From: Bog-473 sp963744935
GTDB lineage: Bacteria; Actinomycetota; Acidimicrobiia; Acidimicrobiales; RAAP-2
Direction: 5' to 3'
DNA: 64,000 bases
Assembly: GCA_963744935.1 (NCBI GenBank)
Contig: CAVUVM010000001.1
Location: forward strand, 62,001 to 126,000
In this document: positions 18,432-27,027 of the stretch, piece by piece
Position numbering within the stretch: position 1 is the first letter of the stretch
How the letters are laid out: every line of letters begins with the position of its first letter
The notes under the pieces: generated by a model
The model's input: only the letters and a program-made list of their open reading frames with translations
Databases searched by the model: none
Told to the model about the DNA's origin: nothing
Made by a program: the position numbers and the translations under genes

Positions 18432-18548
18432 TGTATATGCAGCCCTCCGAAACCCACCCCAATTAACGAAGGATCGACCCCCCATTTAACGAAGGATAAG
18501 CGAATATCCTTCCGTAAACCCCCCCAATTAACGAAGGTTACATATACA
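18432..18548. repeat. Structured interspersed repeat, copy A, with terminal inverted repeats
   Basis: A 117-bp element bounded by exact 8-bp inverted termini, TGTATATG at 18432-18439 and CATATACA at 18541-18548. The similarity extends to 11 of 13 bases. Inside are four TTAACGAAGG-like units: 18463-18474, 18486-18497, 18528-18539 in one orientation and 18506-18517 inverted. The second and the inverted unit form a hairpin. A copy about 80 percent identical lies inverted at 36037-36142. No coding capacity is seen. It resembles a MITE or REP-type element; no target duplication is obvious. The surrounding gap 18253-18627 holds nothing else that I recognise. Confidence 0.75.
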
Positions 18549-18627
18549 AGCCGCAAACCACAACCGGCCATCGGCTCAGCTCACCGAGCCCGACCTCGCC
18601 GCCCCACGCAGGCGCCAGGTCCCTCGA

Positions 18628-18933
18628 TTAGGACATCTGCGCCAGGATCTTCGACTTCTGGTCGTTGAACTCGGCCTCGGTCAAGATCCCCTGGTCCTTC
18701 AGGGTGGCCAGCTCCTTCAATTTGCTGATCAGCTCGTCGGAGTCGCCGCCCGCGGGCGCCACAGCCGGCGCGGCGGCCGGAGCCTGTGCCGCCCCCTGCT
18801 GAGCCTGGGCATCCTGCTCGGCGTATTTGTTCTGCTGGTGCCGGTTCACCTGGCCCGCCACCACCGAGGCGGTGCCGGCGATGACTGCCGTGCGCCCCAC
18901 TGTCCGCATGACCGGACGTCGCCTCATTGGCAT
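18628..18933 (-). CDS. SHOCT domain protein
   Basis: 101 residues. A short N-terminal hydrophobic stretch (TAVIAGTASVVAG) and a Gln/Ala-rich linker lead to the C-terminal SHOCT motif, ISKLKELATLKDQGILTEAE. SHOCT is a small oligomerisation module at C-termini of many actinobacterial membrane proteins. It lies third in a minus-strand cluster with the DUF6325 gene and the PLDc_N-SHOCT gene, whose SHOCT motif is closely similar. Confidence 0.8.
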   Translation of the reverse strand: MPMRRRPVMRTVGRTAVIAGTASVVAGQVNRHQQNKYAEQDAQAQQGAAQAPAAAPAVAPAGGDSDELISKLKELATLKDQGILTEAEFNDQKSKILAQMS

Positions 18934-18972
18934 CGTTGTGCTCCTTTCCCTCTCGTTCTCAACTCTCGGTTC

Positions 18973-19401
18973 TCAGCTCTTGAGCGCCGCCGCGAGATCC
19001 TCGAGCGCCGAGTCGACCAGCGCCGCTGGGATCCGCGCCGAGTCCACGACCACGCCACCCGACGCGCGCACTGCGTCAGCGAGCGGACGGGCCCAGACGT
19101 CCTCCCACACGATGACCAGCGCGGAATTGCCCTCGGGCAAGCTGTCCGCCACGTGGTCGAGGTCCTCCTTGTTGACCAGGCCGCCGACCTCGCCATCCAT
19201 CTCGTCGAAGGCCGCGAGCTCGTCCATCTGGTCGAACTCGAGGCTGATCGTCTCGCCCTGTTCGTCCTTGGCCACGAAGACCAGGTCGAGGATGCGCACG
19301 AGCCCGCTCTCCACGAGCTTGGCGACTTCGGGCGCGATGTCCCCGTTGAACTGGTTGCCCGGGAAGGCGACCACCGTGTAGCTGACTGGTCCTAACGACA
19401 T
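18973..19401 (-). CDS. DUF6325 family protein
   Basis: 142 residues from ATG 19401, with GGAG upstream. The sequence begins LGPVSYTVVAFPGNQFNGDI and runs through VLDLVFV-like and EFDQMDELAAF segments, as in DUF6325 (formerly DUF1269-like) proteins. Function is unknown; such genes often sit with SHOCT-domain membrane proteins, as here. It probably belongs to one operon with its two neighbours, with gaps of 39 and 46 bases. Confidence 0.72.
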   Translation of the reverse strand: MSLGPVSYTVVAFPGNQFNGDIAPEVAKLVESGLVRILDLVFVAKDEQGETISLEFDQMDELAAFDEMDGEVGGLVNKEDLDHVADSLPEGNSALVIVWEDVWARPLADAVRASGGVVVDSARIPAALVDSALEDLAAALKS

Positions 19402-19447
19402 TGCGGCTCCTCTCCGTGTTCGTTGGGTCCGCGTGACTCGCCCGCGG

Positions 19448-19852
19448 CTAGCTCGCAGCCAGGATCTTCGACTTCTGGGCCTCGAACTCCGCATCGGTCA
19501 GCACACCCTGGCTCTTGAGGTCGGCCAACTTGGAGAGTTGGGAGGCGCTGTCGGCGCCGGGGGTGCCGGCGGCCTGACGCACGTACTGGTCGAAGGCCTT
19601 CTGCTGCTGTGCCGCATCCGACGCTGCCCGCTCGTGCATCTTGGAGCCCCGGGCGATGAGGTACACGAAGACACCGAGGTAGGGGACGATGATGACGAAG
19701 ATCACCCACAGCGCCTTAGCCAAGCCTCCGATGTCATGGCTGCGGAAGATGTCCATGAACACCATGATCAACAGCCAGATCCAGATGATGAAGAGGAAGA
19801 AGTACAGCATCGTCAGGAAGGCATCGAGGACCGGGTAACTCGAGGCAAGCAT
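19448..19852 (-). CDS. PLDc_N/SHOCT membrane protein (paralog 1)
   Basis: 134 residues. Two membrane helices (about 10-35 and 48-67) with HDIGGLAKALWVIFVIIVPYLGVFVYLIARG form a PLDc_N-type module, the membrane part of cardiolipin synthases, here without any phospholipase domain. The C-terminus is a SHOCT motif, LSKLADLKSQGVLTDAEFEAQK. It is first in the three-gene cluster. A close paralog is encoded at 31450-31851 and a shorter relative at 26713-26943. Function unknown. Confidence 0.82.
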   Translation of the reverse strand: MLASSYPVLDAFLTMLYFFLFIIWIWLLIMVFMDIFRSHDIGGLAKALWVIFVIIVPYLGVFVYLIARGSKMHERAASDAAQQQKAFDQYVRQAAGTPGADSASQLSKLADLKSQGVLTDAEFEAQKSKILAAS

Positions 19853-19963
19853 GCAGGCTCCTTAGGTCGCGTTGTGGTGACTCCTCAACGGCGGTTTGCT
19901 CATTCTGCCCCGAAACGATGACGCGTGTCGCCGATTGGCCAGGACAATTCTTCGAGCCGTGGC

Positions 19964-21427
19964 TCAGATCCCCTCCTCGGCATGCAACCGGCCGCTTTTA
20001 CAGGCAGCGGCGAAGGCCTCGTGGTCGCGCTCGTTCTGGTCGGCGTAGGCCTCTGCAAAGCGGAGGAGCGCCTTCTCGAACGACGGCTTCGCGCCCAGGT
20101 ACGACGCGATGGCGATCCGGTCCCCCGACCGGGCGTGGGCCCGGGCGAGGCTGTGACCGCAGAGTTCGGCATAGGCCGCGACGCCCTCGGGGATGGCGCT
20201 CTCGGGGTCGACCGATCCCTTCCAGTCCTGGAGCTGGCGGACGTAGTAGTCGCGGGTCACCCCGTCGACGCCGTGAGCCCGCTGCCAGCCCAAGAAGATG
20301 TCGCTGCTCGCCTGCATCAGGCGCTGGCCGGCCACCACGCGTTCCCCGTGGTTGTCGTACTGGCTCTTCTTCACGAAGCGCTCGAGGACCGAGGCCTCGG
20401 CCTCTTTGGCCTGGAGGAAGAGGACGTCCTCCGCACGTGGTCCGTGCAACAGGATGATCCAGGCCCGGGTGCCGACGCTGCCCACGCCCACGACCTTGCG
20501 CGCCATCTGGCTCAGTGTGTACTGCTCGAGGAGTTGCCGGCGATCGGTCGGCAGGCTGTTGCGGTAGCGGCGGAGCAAGTCGCGGAATATGTCGATCATC
20601 GCGGCGGACTCGATCTCTGGAAACAGCTCCTCGATCGGCACGATGACGGGCGGGTCGCTGACGATCCGTCGCTGGCCGTCGACCACGTGTGTCAGCTTGT
20701 CGAGCGCGGTCATGGAGTCCTTGGTGTGCGCCTTGGCGACGATCTTGGACGCGGTGCTCGCCATCCTCACTTGGGCCTTGGTGCCCCGCGCGTCGGCCTG
20801 GGCCTTCAAGATGTCCACGATCGGCTCGACCTCGACCCGGCTGTACCAGACGTCGAGGTTGTTCATCATCGCCATCAGGCGCATCGACTCGCGGTAGTTC
20901 CTCCCGAGGCCCACGACGGCATCCGCCCGCACGTCCTTGGAGAAGCCGCGGTGGCGCGCTGCGACGACGATGCTGGCGGCCAGCCGCTTGACGTCCCACT
21001 CCCACGGCCCGGGCAGCGTCTCGTCGAAGTCGTTGCAGTCGAACACGAGCTGGCGTTCGGGCGACCCGAAGACGCCGAAGTTCGACAGGTGGGCGTCACC
21101 GCAGATCTGGGCACCCAACCCCGAGCGGGGCGTGGTGGCGAGGTCCGACGCCATCGCCAGCGCCGCGCCGCGGAAGTAGGTGAACGGCGAGACGAGCATG
21201 CGCCCGTAGCGGATCGGCACCAGCTCGGGGACCCTCGTCTTGGCCTGCTCCTCGAGCAACGCAATCGGGTCGGGCCGCTCCGGTCCGGGATCGAAGACCC
21301 CCTGGCTGTCCCGGGGCACCTTTTCCCGTGCCGCCCTCCCCTTGGCCTTGCTCTCCTCCTCGGTCAGGTGAGGAATCGCCTTGGCGATTGACGTATCCGC
21401 CAACGGGACCCGGTCCTCCACGGTCAT
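19964..21427 (-). CDS. DUF2252 domain protein
   Basis: 487 residues. Features are FTYFRGAALAMASDLA, the kinase-like GDAHLSNFGVFGSPER, and FDCNDFDETLPGPWEWDVKRLA, which together define DUF2252. The GDxHxxN and DFD elements mirror the catalytic and metal-binding loops of aminoglycoside-phosphotransferase-like folds, so a small-molecule kinase activity is plausible but unproven. Full length is typical. The gene is divergent from the membrane-protein gene at 21530. Confidence 0.85.
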   Translation of the reverse strand: MTVEDRVPLADTSIAKAIPHLTEEESKAKGRAAREKVPRDSQGVFDPGPERPDPIALLEEQAKTRVPELVPIRYGRMLVSPFTYFRGAALAMASDLATTPRSGLGAQICGDAHLSNFGVFGSPERQLVFDCNDFDETLPGPWEWDVKRLAASIVVAARHRGFSKDVRADAVVGLGRNYRESMRLMAMMNNLDVWYSRVEVEPIVDILKAQADARGTKAQVRMASTASKIVAKAHTKDSMTALDKLTHVVDGQRRIVSDPPVIVPIEELFPEIESAAMIDIFRDLLRRYRNSLPTDRRQLLEQYTLSQMARKVVGVGSVGTRAWIILLHGPRAEDVLFLQAKEAEASVLERFVKKSQYDNHGERVVAGQRLMQASSDIFLGWQRAHGVDGVTRDYYVRQLQDWKGSVDPESAIPEGVAAYAELCGHSLARAHARSGDRIAIASYLGAKPSFEKALLRFAEAYADQNERDHEAFAAACKSGRLHAEEGI

Positions 21428-21529
21428 CGTGGCCTCCTCCCCGGGGCGCGTCGCCGCGTCGTCGTGCCGTGTAGCAGGCTACGCCAGAGTGACAATGGCG
21501 TGATCGGGGACCAACGTGAGGGGTCGAAG

Positions 21530-22489
21530 GTGACGACGGACGAGGACGGGGACGAGCGGAGCGCATCCGGCGCCACCCCACCCTCCACGCGCCGTCCAGG
21601 CGTCGGGGCGTCCATCGTCCGCCTCGTCGACGCCATCCGCACCAGCGACGACGACGCCGTCGAGCAGGCGGTGCTCCAGCTGAGCCAGCGCCGCCGCTGG
21701 CTCGCCCCCCTGGCGCTGATCGTCGGCGCGTTCCTCATGCTCTTCCAGGGCCTCAAGCTGCTCATCACGAACTGGCGCCTCACGCTGGTGCAGATCATCC
21801 CCGCCATGTGGATCTGGCTCGCCTTGCTCGATATCAAGCTCCACGTGCTCCACGGCAAACAGTTCCATGTCGTCCGGGGGCCCGTCCTCATCCCGGCCGT
21901 CCTGGCCGTGACCTTGCTCACGGCGGCGAGCTTCTACCTCAACGGCGTCTTCGCTTTCGCCATCTCGGTTCCGGGCAAGCCCGAGATCCGTCCGGCGTTC
22001 GCCAAGGCCAACCAGCACCTGGGGGTGATCAGCGCCTGGGGAGTCTCCATCGGCCTGGCGCTGTCGTTCTCCGCACTCATCGCGACGCGCTGGGGTCACT
22101 GGCCGTTCGTCATCAGCCAGAGCATCGTGGTCGGCATCATGATGCTGTGCTATCTGGCGGTGCCGGCGCGCATCGTGGGCATCGAGAAGAAGCGCAACAG
22201 CCGCGACAAGTTGGCCGCGACCGCCATCGGCGGCGCGGTCGGTGCCATCGTGTGCTCGCCGCCCTATGCGCTGGGTCGCCTCGGCATCTTGATGCTCGGC
22301 TGGCGCTACCTCTTCTGGCCCGGGGTCATCCTCATCGTGATCGGCGCCACCTTGCAGACGGGCGTCACCAGTGCGGTCAAGGCGGTCAAGTTCTCCGCCA
22401 AGCTGGTCGGTTCCCCCGAGCGCGCAGTCAAAGAAGCCGAGGCCCATGCGCAGGCGCACGCGCAGGCACCGACGCAGGCTACGCCCTAA
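21530..22489 (+). CDS. Multi-pass membrane protein of unknown function
   Basis: 319 residues from GTG 21530, chosen for GAGGGG upstream; the frame is open 66 bases further up. About six hydrophobic helices span residues 60-280. A short Ala/His/Gln repeat (AHAQAHAQAPTQA) ends the protein. No family motif was recognised. It ends 11 bases before the MBL-fold gene on the same strand. Confidence 0.6.
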   Translation: MTTDEDGDERSASGATPPSTRRPGVGASIVRLVDAIRTSDDDAVEQAVLQLSQRRRWLAPLALIVGAFLMLFQGLKLLITNWRLTLVQIIPAMWIWLALLDIKLHVLHGKQFHVVRGPVLIPAVLAVTLLTAASFYLNGVFAFAISVPGKPEIRPAFAKANQHLGVISAWGVSIGLALSFSALIATRWGHWPFVISQSIVVGIMMLCYLAVPARIVGIEKKRNSRDKLAATAIGGAVGAIVCSPPYALGRLGILMLGWRYLFWPGVILIVIGATLQTGVTSAVKAVKFSAKLVGSPERAVKEAEAHAQAHAQAPTQATP

Positions 22490-22499
22490 CGTTCGCCCG

Positions 22500-23387
22500 A
22501 TGCCGACGACACTCGAATGGTTCGGGACCGCGACGTTCCGCGTGCGCGACGCGGGGCTCGACCTCTTTTTCGATGCCTACATCGACCGGCTGCCCGGGCT
22601 CCCTCCCGTGGGCCTCACGACAGCCGCCGTCGACAAGGCCGATTTCGTCTTCATCAGCCACGCGCACTTCGACCATCTCTACGGCGCCGAACCGATCGCG
22701 CGCGGCACCGGCGCGACGGTGGTGTGCTCGCCCGAGTCCGCGCGCTGTCTGCGCGCCGACGGCGTGCCCGAGGAGCGCCTCCTCGTGGTGACCGGCGGCG
22801 AGACCGTGCACTGCGGGCCCTCGACCCGCGTCAAGGTGCTGCCGGCGCTGCATTCGTGCCTGTTCGCCCACAGCGAGTCCGACTCCTCGGTCGCCTGCCT
22901 GGGCGACCTCGACATCAGTGCACAACAGCGCGCCGCCAAGATCGCCGGCCTGTTCGGCGCCATGGAGTCGATCTCGTCCAACCCGGCGGGCCAGGCGCTG
23001 ATCGCCATGAACGAGGTGTGCTCGCGCCTCGACGGCGGGCAGCTCGCCTATCTGCTGACGACCTCGAGCGGCACGGTGCTCGTGAGCGGGAGCGCGGGCT
23101 ATTGGCGGGGCATCTTCAGCGGGTTGCGCCCCGACGTGGCGCTGCTCTCGCTCGGCGGCCGCCCCAACGTCGACGGCGAGCCGTTCCAGGGATCCTCGGT
23201 GCAGTTCATGCTCGAGCAGGTGCAGCTGCTCCGGCCCGGCACGGTCGCGTTCTGCCACCACGACCCGCTCTTCCCCGGGCTGCCCGGCGTCGACATCGCT
23301 CCGGCCGCGGCGGCCCTCGACGTCCCGGGCGCGCCGGCTGACTACTTCGAGCTCGAGCTCGGCACGCCGGTACCGCTCTTCCGCTGA
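22500..23387 (+). CDS. MBL-fold metallohydrolase
   Basis: 295 residues. The metal-binding signature HAHFDHLYGA (about residues 52-61) is the HxHxDH motif of the metallo-beta-lactamase fold. Further ligands may be the His in ALHSCLF, the Asp in CLGDLDIS and the His pair in CHHDPLF. The N-terminus (TLEWFGTATFRVRDAGLDLFFD) resembles UlaG-like/YcbL-like hydrolases. Substrate unknown. It is convergent with the TetR gene at 23395. Confidence 0.82.
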   Translation: MPTTLEWFGTATFRVRDAGLDLFFDAYIDRLPGLPPVGLTTAAVDKADFVFISHAHFDHLYGAEPIARGTGATVVCSPESARCLRADGVPEERLLVVTGGETVHCGPSTRVKVLPALHSCLFAHSESDSSVACLGDLDISAQQRAAKIAGLFGAMESISSNPAGQALIAMNEVCSRLDGGQLAYLLTTSSGTVLVSGSAGYWRGIFSGLRPDVALLSLGGRPNVDGEPFQGSSVQFMLEQVQLLRPGTVAFCHHDPLFPGLPGVDIAPAAAALDVPGAPADYFELELGTPVPLFR

Positions 23388-23394
23388 CCCACCC

Positions 23395-24006
23395 TCAGCG
23401 CAACCGCAACGTCCGCCGCCAGATCTGCGCCAGCACCGCGACCGGCTCGGCGATGTCGACGGCCGCCGACCGACCGTAGATGTCGAGCAGATACCGGTCG
23501 ATGAGCACCGACAGCGCCCGGATGGTCTCGTCGGGGTGTTCGCATTCGGCCCGTCCCTGCGCGACGAGCACGCGCAGGTGCGCCACTCCGGGCTCAATGA
23601 GGCTGTCGAGGGTCGCCCGCCACGCCTGGTGCACGTCGAACCCCGCCCCGGCGGCGTCGGAGAACGCCTGCATGACGCGGCCATGGTCGCGGTAGATGGC
23701 GGCGATGCGCATGCCCGCCGCGACGAGCTGGGCGTCGGGGTCCTCGGCGGCCAGCCAGTATTGCGAGGCGAGGGAGAGCTCGTGGGCGATGCCACCCATG
23801 TGGCGCCGCACGACGCTCTCGAGGTCGGGGAAGTAGCGGTAGAAGGCGGTGCGGCCGAGGCCGGCCAGGTCCATCACGTCCTCGACAGTCAGGTCGCGGA
23901 ACGGCCGGGTCTCGAGCAGGGACTCGGTGGCGTCGAGGATCGCCTGCTCGGTCGCCGCCCGGCGCTGTTGCGCGGCGGCCCGGGTTCGCGTGCGCGTCGG
24001 CGTCAT
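23395..24006 (-). CDS. TetR family transcriptional regulator
   Basis: 203 residues from ATG 24006, which overlaps the upstream M24 gene stop by ATGA. The HTH is in DVMDLAGLGRTAFYRYFPDL. It is translated after the M24 peptidase in one operon. The perfect palindrome upstream of that operon (24965-24979) is a good candidate for its binding site. Confidence 0.88.
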   Translation of the reverse strand: MTPTRTRTRAAAQQRRAATEQAILDATESLLETRPFRDLTVEDVMDLAGLGRTAFYRYFPDLESVVRRHMGGIAHELSLASQYWLAAEDPDAQLVAAGMRIAAIYRDHGRVMQAFSDAAGAGFDVHQAWRATLDSLIEPGVAHLRVLVAQGRAECEHPDETIRALSVLIDRYLLDIYGRSAAVDIAEPVAVLAQIWRRTLRLR

Positions 24007-24908
24007 AGCCTGCGGAGCGGCTCGATTCCGTAGCCTGCTGCCGCCCACCGTTGCGCGTGCGGCAGGTGGTCGTCCAACCAGAAGGCGTCGTCCTCGGTGA
24101 CGACGAGGATCTCTTCGAACTTCACGCCGACGCCGTCGCGGCCGATGTGCGGCTCGACCGCCCACAGCCCCGGCGAGGCGGGGTAGTCACTGAAGGAGGT
24201 GTCGTTCCAGACCGGGTAGGAGGTCCCGCCCTCGACGGCGGCGACGCCGGCGGCAAGCAGCCCTTCGGCCGCGGCGGTCCCGAACCCCGGCAGCGGGGAC
24301 GGACGCTCGGGGTCGGCCTCGAGGGGGAACACCAGGTGCCCGATCGCCCGGTCCGGGTAGTGCTGGTGGCAGTTCTCCCACCCCCGCTGGGCCAACTGGA
24401 CGTCGAGCTCGCGGTACAGCGTGAGCAGCGACTCCCCGGCCCGGATGCCCTCCAAGAGAAACGAACGGATCCGCGGCATGACCCGGTCGATGTCGTGGAA
24501 CAACGGATTGGCGCCCACGACACACGAGTAGCCGATGTCGGTCGAGATGCCGCCGACGACCGGGGCCAGGTCGATGATGACCGGCGCGCCGTCGGCGATG
24601 GCCCGGGTGGTGGGGAAGAACGGCGTCCCCGGGCGCACGCCCGCCGCGAGGTCCTTGGCGCCGAGGGCGGTCGTGATCCAGTCGGCCCCGAGGATGGTGC
24701 GGCGTCCGATCCAGGCGAACGGCTCGTGGAAGACCTGGGTGACGTCGTTGTTGGCCTGGGCGGCGGCGATGAGGAGGCAGACGTCGAGCTCGGTCATGCC
24801 CGGCTCGAGCTGGGACTCGACGTGCTGGGCGATGTCGTAGGCCAAGCGCTGGACCTGGCGGAAGCGATCGAGCTCCTCAGCAGAGTACGGAAAGGTGCTG
24901 CCGGACAC
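24003..24908 (-). CDS. M24 family metallopeptidase (aminopeptidase P-like)
   Basis: About 301 residues from GTG 24908. I prefer this start because GGGGAA lies about 10 bases upstream and the protein then begins SGSTFPYSAEEL; ATG 24959 and GTG 24971 are alternatives. The creatinase/pita-bread fold is suggested by VIIDLAPVVGGISTDIGYS (metal Asp residues), the His in RAIGHLVFP, and AVEPHIG and VKFEEILVVTEDD with metal His/Glu. Proteins of this type cleave Xaa-Pro or related amide bonds. Co-expression with TetR suggests induction by a substrate. Confidence 0.82.
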   Translation of the reverse strand: MSGSTFPYSAEELDRFRQVQRLAYDIAQHVESQLEPGMTELDVCLLIAAAQANNDVTQVFHEPFAWIGRRTILGADWITTALGAKDLAAGVRPGTPFFPTTRAIADGAPVIIDLAPVVGGISTDIGYSCVVGANPLFHDIDRVMPRIRSFLLEGIRAGESLLTLYRELDVQLAQRGWENCHQHYPDRAIGHLVFPLEADPERPSPLPGFGTAAAEGLLAAGVAAVEGGTSYPVWNDTSFSDYPASPGLWAVEPHIGRDGVGVKFEEILVVTEDDAFWLDDHLPHAQRWAAAGYGIEPLRRL

Positions 24909-24964
24909 GTCGGTTGCTTCCCCTGTCAGGTGCTCGATGCAATGGGCCACCCGTGCCATTGCCG

Positions 24965-24979
24965 GTGACACAGTGTCAC
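24965..24979. promoter_or_regulatory. Perfect 15-bp palindrome, putative TetR operator
   Basis: GTGACACAGTGTCAC is a perfect 7-bp-arm palindrome with a single-base centre. It sits 57 bases before the preferred M24 start. A second half-like site, CTGTCACAG, lies at about 24984-24992. The arms share GACAC/GTGTC with the operator at 14906-14918, but with a 1-base instead of 3-base centre. Confidence 0.6.
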
Positions 24980-25081
24980 TCAGGCTGTCACAGCGTCTGC
25001 GCGCCTTCCAGTCGTCGCGCCACCTCTTGCTCTACCTGGGGATCCACCCCGTCGTCCGCCCACCGCGTCCGCCCGGGGAGC

Positions 25082-25480
25082 TCAGGCCGCCGAGACGAGC
25101 GCGTCGGTCAGCCCGTTGATCCCCTCGAACGCCGCAGCTTGCTCCGCCGTCAGCCCGTAACGGGCCGCCAACGCGGCCGGCGCGGTGTAGCTCACCTGGG
25201 TCCCGCGCTCACCGTCGGCCCAGACGAGGACCTTGAGAGGGAGGTCCAAGGCGGACAGCGGGACGGCGTCCATGACGCCGGTGCCGGCCGCAGGGTTGCC
25301 GAAGACGACCAGGGTGGTCTCTCGCAAGTCGAGGCCGACGGCGCGGGCCTCGGCGCGCTGGTCGATGACCGAGAACACCCTGAGACCTTTGGATCCGAGC
25401 AACTCGAGGAACCGGTCGACGGTGTCGGCCACCGAGCGAGGGCTCGCCTTGGTGACGACGTCGTCAGCCGCGCCACCCAT
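25082..25480 (-). CDS. DUF302 domain protein
   Basis: 132 residues. RVFSVIDQRAEARAVGLDLRETTLVVFGNPAAGT followed by PLSALDLPLKVLVW matches DUF302, a small alpha/beta fold found alone or with heavy-metal proteins. Function unknown. The usual length is about 130. It is on the same strand as the next small gene, 15 bases away. Confidence 0.85.
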   Translation of the reverse strand: MGGAADDVVTKASPRSVADTVDRFLELLGSKGLRVFSVIDQRAEARAVGLDLRETTLVVFGNPAAGTGVMDAVPLSALDLPLKVLVWADGERGTQVSYTAPAALAARYGLTAEQAAAFEGINGLTDALVSAA

Positions 25481-25495
25481 CGCTCGAGGGGTGCT

Positions 25496-25687
25496 TTATG
25501 AAGCGACAGCCCGCCGGACGGGCCGGGTGGCGTGGTTCTCGCGGAGCCGCTCGGCCGTGTCGCGATCGCGCAGCGGCATCCCGATACCGATCGGGACCGC
25601 GGAGGTGAGGTCGTTCCGACACTGTGGGCACTCGACCACCCACGTGCGATCCGGGCGTTGAGCAATCTTCGGGTGATGATTTTGCAT
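25496..25687 (-). CDS. Small protein with a single CxxC knuckle
   Basis: 63 residues from ATG 25687, with AGGGAGTC as ribosome-binding site. It contains VVECPQCRNDL, one CPxC pair, and a basic C-terminus (RLRENHATRPVRR). One CxxC alone could bind zinc only by dimerisation or pairing with a partner. No family recognised. Divergent from the acetyltransferase gene, 43 bases away. Confidence 0.5.
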   Translation of the reverse strand: MQNHHPKIAQRPDRTWVVECPQCRNDLTSAVPIGIGMPLRDRDTAERLRENHATRPVRRAVAS

Positions 25688-25730
25688 CTCAAGACTCCCT
25701 GGCGGTTTCCCTGGGTGACGCGCAACCATA

Positions 25731-26681
25731 GTGAGCGAGGAGCAAAAACGAAAATGGAATTCGCATGATCTGCCGGCTAATCCGTGCTCAAACGATCGTT
25801 TGCCCCCCGAGCCATCCGGGGGAGGACCCGACCGGGCGTCCGCAGTGCCGACGCTGAACTCGCCCCAGGCGTATCTGGCCCGGATCGGCCTGGCGACAAC
25901 CTCTGATCCGGGGCTCGCCGAGCTCCATCGCGCCCATGCCACCACCATCTCCTTCGAGAACTTCGACTCCTATTCCCGACGGCCCGTCTCACTCGACCTC
26001 GCCGACCTCGAAGCCAAGATCGTCGCCCGCCGCCGGGGCGGCTACTGCTTCGAGCACAACCTCCTGCTGGCCGGGGCGTTGGAGTCTCTCGGGGGCCGAG
26101 AGGTCGACCCGATCTTGGCCCGCGTGCGTCTCGGGCCGGAGGGCGCACCCCGCCCGCTCAACCATCTGCTCCTTCGGGTGCGCGACCGCGACGGTTCGCT
26201 CTGGCTGGCCGACGTCGGCTTGGGCGGGGGCGGGCTCCTCGACCCCGTCCCCTTCGAGGTCGGTCGCGAGTCCGAGCAATCCGGCTGGCGCTATCGGCTG
26301 CGCCAGGACGAAGCCGAACTCGTCCTCCAGGTGTTCTTGGACGGGGACTGGAGTGACATGTACGGCTTCGTCCCCGAGCCGGCGCAACGCGTCGACATCG
26401 AGGTCAACAACTGGTACACCGCGACGCACCCCGAGTCGTCCTTCGTGACGAACATCATGACGGGGCTGCGCAGCCCTGAGCGGTGCCTGACGCTGATCGT
26501 GAGCGAGGGTGCCGTGCTCATCGAGCGGCCCGTGGGCGGCGCGTCGGGCGTGAGCGAGGTCTCCCTCGACGAGCTGCCCGGTCTGCTCGCCACGCGTCTT
26601 GGCATTCCGAACGTGGAGTTGACCGACGACGGGACTCGGATCGCACTGCACGACGGCGACGAGCAGACGACGCGCTCTTGA
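25731..26681 (+). CDS. nat: Arylamine N-acetyltransferase
   Basis: 316 residues; the enzyme transfers an acetyl (or propionyl) group from acyl-CoA to arylamines and hydrazines. The catalytic triad is visible: Cys in RRGGYCFEHN, His in PLNHLLLRV and Asp in WLADVGLGG. The family segment ENFDSY is present. The usual length is about 280. The first ~40 residues are unusual and the GTG at 25731 has a weak ribosome-binding site, so GTG 25845 (VPTLNSPQAYLARIGL) is a possible true start. Confidence 0.88.
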   Translation: MSEEQKRKWNSHDLPANPCSNDRLPPEPSGGGPDRASAVPTLNSPQAYLARIGLATTSDPGLAELHRAHATTISFENFDSYSRRPVSLDLADLEAKIVARRRGGYCFEHNLLLAGALESLGGREVDPILARVRLGPEGAPRPLNHLLLRVRDRDGSLWLADVGLGGGGLLDPVPFEVGRESEQSGWRYRLRQDEAELVLQVFLDGDWSDMYGFVPEPAQRVDIEVNNWYTATHPESSFVTNIMTGLRSPERCLTLIVSEGAVLIERPVGGASGVSEVSLDELPGLLATRLGIPNVELTDDGTRIALHDGDEQTTRS

Positions 26682-26712
26682 GCGCGCCGATGCGCGCAGC
26701 CGCTCTCTCCCG

Positions 26713-26943
26713 TTACGTGGACAGCGGTGCGTCCGCCGGCCTCGCGATGACGTAGAAGAGCGCGCCGAAGAAGGGGATCAAGAGGATCAACACCGTCCAG
26801 CCGCCCTTCGCCCAGCCACTGTGATCACGGCGACGGAAATTGTCGACGAAACACCAGATGACGAAGAAGAGCAGAAGGAAGATCCCGGCGAACATCAGGA
26901 ATGTCCACAACAGATTGAGCAGGGGCCACGTGTAAGCGAGCAT
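26713..26943 (-). CDS. Small PLDc_N-type membrane protein
   Basis: 76 residues from ATG 26943, with the strong site GGAGGTG. Two membrane helices carry RRRDHSGWAKGGWTVLILLIPFFGALFYVIARP, the PLDc_N module. There is no SHOCT tail, unlike its relatives at 19448 and 31450. Function unknown, possibly envelope stress related. Confidence 0.75.
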   Translation of the reverse strand: MLAYTWPLLNLLWTFLMFAGIFLLLFFVIWCFVDNFRRRDHSGWAKGGWTVLILLIPFFGALFYVIARPADAPLST

Positions 26944-27027
26944 CGTGCACCTCCGGGCTCCGACGTTACCGACCACTCCTGTTGCGCCGGTGGATCCCAC
27001 GCTCGCAAGCGCCGCCTGGCAGTACGC

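Noticed and set aside
18463..18539. TTAACGAAGG units as a CRISPR array
   Set aside because: Units are only 10-12 bases, one is inverted, spacing is irregular and there are no cas genes.
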